Source of the DNA: Pelecanus crispus
Taxonomy: Eukaryota > Chordata > Aves > Pelecaniformes > Pelecanidae
DNA: 64,000 bases
Reading direction: 5' to 3'
Assembly (NCBI RefSeq): GCF_030463565.1
Contig: NC_134659.1
Location: 6,766,511-6,830,510 of the forward strand
The notes below the pieces were generated by a model. The model was not told the DNA's origin. It made no database searches and saw nothing but the letters and a program-made list of their open reading frames with translations. This document shows positions 58,978 through 64,000 of this stretch, piece by piece. Position 1 is the stretch's first letter; every line of letters begins with the position of its first letter. The position numbers and the translations under genes were made by a program.

Positions 58978-59322
58978 TGCCACCGTGCCAGCCCGGGCAA
59001 TGCCACCATGCCAGCCTGGGCAATGCCACCGTGCCAGCCCGGGCAATGCCACCGTGCCAGCTCGGGCACTGCCACCGTGCCAGCCCGGGCACTGCCACCG
59101 TGCCAGCTCAGGCACTGCCACCGTGCCAGCTCGGGCACTGCCACCGTGCCAGCCCGGGCAATGCCACCGTGCCAGCCTGGGCAATGCCACCGTGCCAGCT
59201 CAGGCACTGCCACCCTGCCAGCTCGGGCACTGCCACCGTGCCAGCCCGGGCAATGCCACCGTGCCAGCCTGGGCAATGCCACCGTGCCAGCTCAGGCAAT
59301 GCCACCGTGCCAGCCCGGGCCA
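58978..59322 (+). repeat. 23-bp minisatellite, fifteen copies
   Basis: Unit starts occur every 23 bp from 58978 to 59300; each contains TGCCACCGTGCCAGC with variable CCGGG/TGGG/TCAGG ends. Because 23 is not a multiple of 3 and the unit has no stop, several frames stay open on both strands. Confidence 0.95.
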
Positions 59323-62090
59323 GCTGAGCAATTTGCTGGCCGGTAAGCCCCCGGAGGGGTGCGTGGCAGCGACCTCGCGGGCAATACCTGCGCCTTCACC
59401 CGCATCTTCCCTACTTTTTCACAGGCGGTGGGTGAGGCGGGGAGCCACGGGGGCAGCTGGCAGGACCCACACAGCTCGCTCCCCGTTAGCAATCGCTCTG
59501 CAGCTTTCCCAGGCTGGTGAGGAGCAAAGCACATGCCCATTTCCAAACAATGGGCCCGCTTCCGCGCAGGAAGCAAGGTCGGATTTGTTCTCCCTGCTTT
59601 GCCCCCTCCGGCCAGTTATAAAGGGGCCAAGCCATTGTCTGAACCATTTCCATGACTCAGTCACCAGTATCCTGCGATCGGGAGGCTGGGACTCGCAGCC
59701 AGCACAAAGCAGGAGGCACGGCTCCTGCGGCCAGCGGCACCGCAGGCTCCGCGGCAGGGTGGGGGGCTCGGGAAAAGGAAGGCGAGCGCTGGCCGTGCCT
59801 TTCCCCTCCGTGCCCCCTGTGCTGGCGGCAGCGGGATCTTTGCTCCCACCAGCTTTCCTGGTCCCTCCACCCACTGTCCCGGCTTCCTTCTGCTGAGGGA
59901 AGCAGAAAGCCGGGGGAGGGATTGCAGGGTGGGAGCAGCCCTGGGTGCTCGCCTGGGTGCAGCCAGGTAGGGAGAGGTGGAGCAGGAGCTGAGTGAGCCC
60001 CGCGCGAGCCCCTCTGAAAGGACGGGGCCTGTCTCAGCACCGTCACGTCCATCCTGTCACTTTGTGCCCGTGGTCCTGGGGATGCCCAGCACCTCCTGGG
60101 GCTGCCCCATGGGGTCCTGGCGATGCCTCGCAGCGAGGTGGAGAGAAGGAGGTGGAGGTGGAGAGAAGGAGATGCAGGTGGAGCTGGTGTGGCTCAGAGG
60201 AGGATGTGGGGAGGAGCAGAGCCAGGGTGGGGACAGGACCCATGGATGCCTGGGGTGGTGGCACCTGGGGATGGGCAGTTGGGCCACCACCTCCCGGCAC
60301 CGGTCTAGGAGGTGGTGCTGGACCCAGGGGTCCGCGGTGTGGCTAGCCCCGGGGGCCACCTGCCGGGCACGGCGCAGGGAAAGCCACCGTGGCCACCACA
60401 GCCACCGGGAATGGGGAGGAAGGAAAGGAAAGTGAAAGTCCATGGCTGCTGCTCCGGCCTGGCTGTTGCTATGACGACCCGAACAAAGCTCCCGCTCCCT
60501 TTTTTTGGCTCAGTTGTGCGGGTCCTCAGCCCCTTTGTTAATTGTTTGCCCGTCCAGTTTGGGAGGATGCGCCTCCCGCCTCCTCCTGCCCCCGGCGCGG
60601 CTCGGGGGGCCTCGCTGGGGCGGCCGCAGCCCCAGGAGCACGCAGAGGTCGCCGGGGGCTCGCTGCGCGCTTGGTGCTCGCTTGGCCGCCGACAACCGTC
60701 TCCCGCACATGACCTCTCGGGGTCTTCTCCCAAGCCGGGGGGGGAGGCGGGAGCGTTGGCAGCCGGCAGCGCCAGCGGAGAGGGGCCGGCGGCTTTGGTG
60801 GGTGCGTGAGGCTGCCTGCACTGCCCGTGCCCGGCATGGCTCGGGGGGCAGCCAGGCCCCCCAGCTGGGGAGGGGTCTACAGAGGGGTCGGGGGGGCTGG
60901 CTGGTGCAGGGGTTGCTATCTTTGCGCCCTGCCCTGCTGCAGGTTCGGTGCTTGCTGCACGGCCCCGGGAACGCCGTGGCCTCTCGGGGCCTCAGTTTCT
61001 CCATCTGTGAAATGGGAACATGTATCCCTGAGCTCCTTTCCTTTTTGGGGTCTCTGGGTGCCGCCCACTCACTGCCTTTGGCTTCTAAACGCTGTTGTGC
61101 TTCGTGTTTAATCCTCTGGGTGAAGGTGCCAGATGGGAAACTCGCTCGGATAACTTCTTGCCTGTCTCTGCCCAGCTCCGTGCGTTCCTGCGTGATGGGC
61201 ATAGAGCAAGGGGGGGCTGCATGTTGGGGTGGATACGGGGTGCGGGTGCCTGAACCCCTCCAGAAAGCCCATGTTCCCGGTTAGCGCGTGGCGGCTCGGG
61301 GAGCCCAGAGTCCTGGGAGCCCTGGCTCTTGTCTTCTGCTCCTGGGACTGGGTGAAAACAATGTTTGGAAAACAGCAATTCCCATGGAAGAAGATGACGG
61401 TGTGGGGGAGGAAATGGCTTCGAGTCAATGGGAATTTTCCCCGTTGGTAAAACGTAAACAGTTCTCCTTCAATGTTGACATAACATTTCAAAGATTTCGT
61501 TATACAAAACCGACTGTTTGTCAACATTTGTTTGTCCAACCCAACCCCCTCGCTCTCCAGCTGGAGCACCATTTTGTTCCAAATTAAGCATTTTTTTTTT
61601 TTTCCTTTGGGAAGGTGGGTGACAGCATTCCCGGCAGAGCCGTCGGTGGGATGCGGGGCCTGGGGTGCTGGGTGCGGGGCACGGGATGAGCTCTTCAGTG
61701 GCCAAGGGCAGCAGGGGCCCTGCCGGGGCCCCGTTTCCCTGTGGATACACCCCAGCTCCCAGCCGGGTTATCCGCTCCAACAGCACAAGCGTGTGCTCCC
61801 CCCAGCCCGCGTGCAGGAACGCTGTCTGACTGGCTGTCTGTCCGGCTGGAGGGCAGCTGGCTGCCCTGCTCGGTGCCAACGTTGTCTCCCAGCCCCACGG
61901 TGGTCTTGTGGCTCTGGGCTGGTTGTGGTGGTTTGGGGGAAGGAGCAAAAACTGGGGGATGATGTGGGGGCGGAGAGGCTGGAAGCCGGGCTTCGGGGCT
62001 CTGTCACTCGGCGTGCCGTGGTTTGGGACCCCCGGAGCTGCAGGCTGTGCTCTCTGCGCACCGGGCAGCATCCAGCCCCTCGCTGCCACC
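59323..62090. other. Intergenic region before the distal CpG island
   Basis: No gene recognised. Contains TGACTCA (AP-1) at about 59655, AACAATGGG near 59545, a conserved-looking AT-balanced segment at 61360-61560, and a possible MIR relic at 60986-61025. Confidence 0.45.
60986..61025 (+). repeat. Possible MIR SINE core relic
   Basis: GGGGCCTCAGTTTCTCCATC TGTGAAATGGGAACATG closely matches the MIR core GCCTCAGTTTCCTCATCTGT AAAATGGG. The match is short (~30 bp), so chance is not excluded. Confidence 0.45.
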
Positions 62091-62340
62091 GGCACGGACG
62101 GGGGTCCCGGGGGGTGCCGGGGGGTGCCGGGGGGTCTCCCAGGACTCCTCCGAGTCGTGCCTCAGTCTTTGGGGCCGTCTCGGCCCCGCCGCAGGACGCC
62201 GGGGCGGGGGGGGGGGGAGCAGTGCGGGGGCTCCCGGCGGTGTCACGCGTGGGTCCCCCGGCGGGGCAGGGGGTCCCGAGGGGAGGGGACGGGGCAGAGG
62301 GACCGCCCCGGAGCCGGCTGCTGGCTGGCTGGACCGCTGT

Positions 62341-62411
62341 CCCTCCTCCTCCTCCTCCTCCTCCTCCTCCTCCTCCTCCTCCTCCTCCTCCTCCTCCTCC
62401 TCCTCCTCCTC
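62341..62411 (+). repeat. Long (TCC)n trinucleotide repeat
   Basis: About 23 uninterrupted TCC units, a polypyrimidine/polypurine tract, just upstream of or within the candidate first exon. Confidence 0.95.
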
Positions 62412-62584
62412 GCTCCCTCTCTCCGCCCGGCGCCGGGGCAGCTCCCACCGGAGGCGCTGGGGACATGGAGCGGACCTGAGCCGGGCGCGGCGGCGGCGGA
62501 GCCCGCACCGGCAGCGGCACCGGCACCGGCACCGGCACCGGCAGCAGCGGGGCCCGGGGCGCAGCGCTGCAGCGCGGCGGAGCC
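62412..62584 (+). other. SOX13: Candidate non-coding first exon of SOX13
   Basis: CG-rich sequence ending at a consensus donor AGCC|GTGAGT (GT at 62585). It holds a four-codon upstream frame (ATG at 62465, MERT then TGA). The start is not determinable; the downstream gene is inferred from synteny. Confidence 0.35.
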
Positions 62585-62960
62585 GTGAGTGCGGCCGGGG
62601 GCAGGGGCAGGGGCAGGGGCACGGCCCGGGGCGAAGCGGGGGGGCGGGGAGGCCACGGGCATTGCCCGGGGGTGGGCTCCGACACGGCCCCGGGGTGGCG
62701 AGCGTCCTGCCAGGGTGGCGAGCATCCCCCCGGGGCGCGGTCCCCGGCTGAGTGGGGCTGGGGGGCCCGCCTGGAAGGAGACACACACACCCCCCCCCCC
62801 CCCCGAGCCCCTTTGCTTAAACAGCAGGAAGAAAAAGGGGAAGGGGGGTGCAGGGCCCGTCCCCCGCACAGCCCCGTCCCCGCTGCAAAGTTCAGGGGCT
62901 GCAAACTCTCCTCGAGAGCCCCCCCGCGCCGGCAGCAGTTAAGGGGTTAAGCCACGGGCA

Positions 62961-64000
62961 CCCTCCCGGGGGCACAGGGCCGGGAGGCAAGGGGTTAAGC
63001 CATGGGCGACATGCCCCCCCCCAACCCTTGACCTGGCTACCAAGGGTCGTCCCGCTGAAGCCCCCTGCCCGGGACCCCCGGGCCACCCACCCGGGAAGGT
63101 TTCTCGCCCCTTCCCGCGTGTCACCCCGGTGGGACCTGTCCCCCTGTCCCGGGCACGCAGCCCTGGCCCCCGCTGGGTGCTCTGGGGGTACAGGGACAGC
63201 AGGGTGTAGGCTGGCAGCCCCCCCGACACGGCACTGGGGGTCACAGCGCCGCCAGACATTGCGCAGGGACAGACAGACACGCTGTGCCAGCACAGACGGA
63301 CACCGCGGGCCAGCACAGGCGGGCACAGGGCCCAGCTGGCGTTCCCGGCCCCCGGCACACGCGTGTGTCCGTGGGGCTTGGGGCTGTTTGTGGGTGTTCA
63401 TGGCTCTGCGGTGCTTGGGGGTTGGGGTCCCCATCCCTGGTCCCCATCCCTGGTCCCCATCCCTGGTCCCCATCCCTGGTCCCCATCGCTGGTCCCGCGC
63501 TGCCCTGTGGGACGGACGGGACACTGCGTCGGGCCCCATCGTGCATCGCCCACCACCCTTCCGAGGTGCGCTCGGTGGCGAGAGGCGATTTCATTGCTCC
63601 AGCCAGCCCCGGCGAGCCGTGTCCCCGCAGCACCGTCTCCATCGGGAAGCAGGCGCAGGGTCCGGGCAGGAAAACTTGCTGGTGGTGCCGTGCGCGGCTG
63701 TTTGTCTGTCCAAGAGGGGCTGAGGTTGTTCTAACAAACCGCAGTGACAGCATCGCCGTAACGCGCGGCCGGAGAGAGGGTTGGGGACCGGGGTCAGCGC
63801 TAAACTCTGTCGCTTGCCGGGACCTAAGAGCGGATGAACCTTGTCACTGAGATTACGTCTTCCCCGGCAGCCATGGCGGGTCCTGCCTGCGCCTCGGAGC
63901 CGGGCGTCCGACCCGTCCTGGGCGGAATTGGGGTTTTGGGGGCTGAAGCTGCGGCACAGCGGAGCTCTCCCGCTAGCGGGGCTCGTGCCGTGGGGTCCCG
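62961..64000. other. Downstream flank of the distal CpG island
   Basis: GC-rich. Holds a 13-bp minisatellite (63426-63490) and, at the very end, an open frame from a good-context ATG at 63872 that runs off the window. No recognised homology. Confidence 0.4.
63426..63490 (+). repeat. 13-bp minisatellite, five copies
   Basis: GGTCCCCATCCCT repeated at 63426, 63439, 63452, 63465 and 63478; the last copy has one change (CATCGCT). Confidence 0.95.

Larger units (their letters stand above)
62100..62960 (+). promoter_or_regulatory. SOX13: CpG island, candidate SOX13 promoter
   Basis: Very CpG-dense, with a TCC repeat, CACCGG hexamer repeats (62514-62541) and GGGGCA repeats (~62603-62620). Position downstream of SNRPE on the + strand matches SOX13 in the conserved order. 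No SOX coding sequence is in the window, so the name is by synteny only. Confidence 0.45.

Noticed and set aside
58961-59896. 311-codon open frame on +, and long partners on both strands
   Set aside because: Generated by the stop-free 23-bp minisatellite; peptide is a 23-residue repeat.
61768-62904. 378-codon open frame on -, plus poly-Gly/Glu/Arg frames nearby
   Set aside because: Produced by the (TCC)n tract and CpG-island GC richness.

Overview
The window looks like a bird genome. It has three CR1 LINE 3' ends that finish in the avian ATTCTATGATTCT-type tail, an endogenous-retrovirus LTR stub, short GC-rich gene-dense spacing and no mammalian Alu/L1/B elements. The gene order ATP2B4 - ZC3H11A - SNRPE - (SOX13), all on the + strand, is the one I know from human 1q32. 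LAX1, which I recall lying between ATP2B4 and ZC3H11A in human, is not recognisable here.

Layout. (1) 1-~18.95 kb: the 3' half of the plasma-membrane calcium pump gene ATP2B4. It comprises eight coding exons (946-5634), the alternatively spliced 'a' exon (8172-8364), the terminal coding exon (13797-14102) and a long AT-rich 3' UTR. (2) ~20.4-21.1 kb: a CpG island and promoter for ZC3H11A, with a tandem Sp1/forkhead-like repeat and NRF1, ETS and YY1 sites. (3) 20.8-28.5 kb: the long first intron of ZC3H11A. It holds a full-length but decayed ZBED6 (22092-~24975), in the same intron as the functional ZBED6 of placental mammals. (4) 28495-~40130: sixteen coding exons of ZC3H11A (811 codons) and its 3' UTR. 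(5) 40322-~42990: SNRPE, five coding exons, 92 residues, beginning about 210 bp after the ZC3H11A poly(A) signal; its first intron is a U12-type (minor spliceosome) intron. (6) 43-62 kb: GC-rich sequence without recognisable genes, carrying minisatellites, possible MIR relics and three SOX-motif clusters. (7) 62.1-63 kb: a CpG island with a long TCC repeat and a candidate non-coding first exon, most likely of SOX13 by position.

The genes are neighbours rather than a pathway. ATP2B4 exports calcium, ZC3H11A is a nuclear mRNA-export factor, and SNRPE is the SmE core of spliceosomal snRNPs. The main discovery candidate is the ZBED6 relic. Homology to both BED fingers, the hAT transposase-derived core and the C-terminal dimerisation region can be followed in order through many stops and frameshifts. 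As I know it, ZBED6 is described as a placental-mammal gene domesticated from a hAT transposon. A relic at the same position in a bird would put the insertion at or before the amniote ancestor and imply loss in this lineage.
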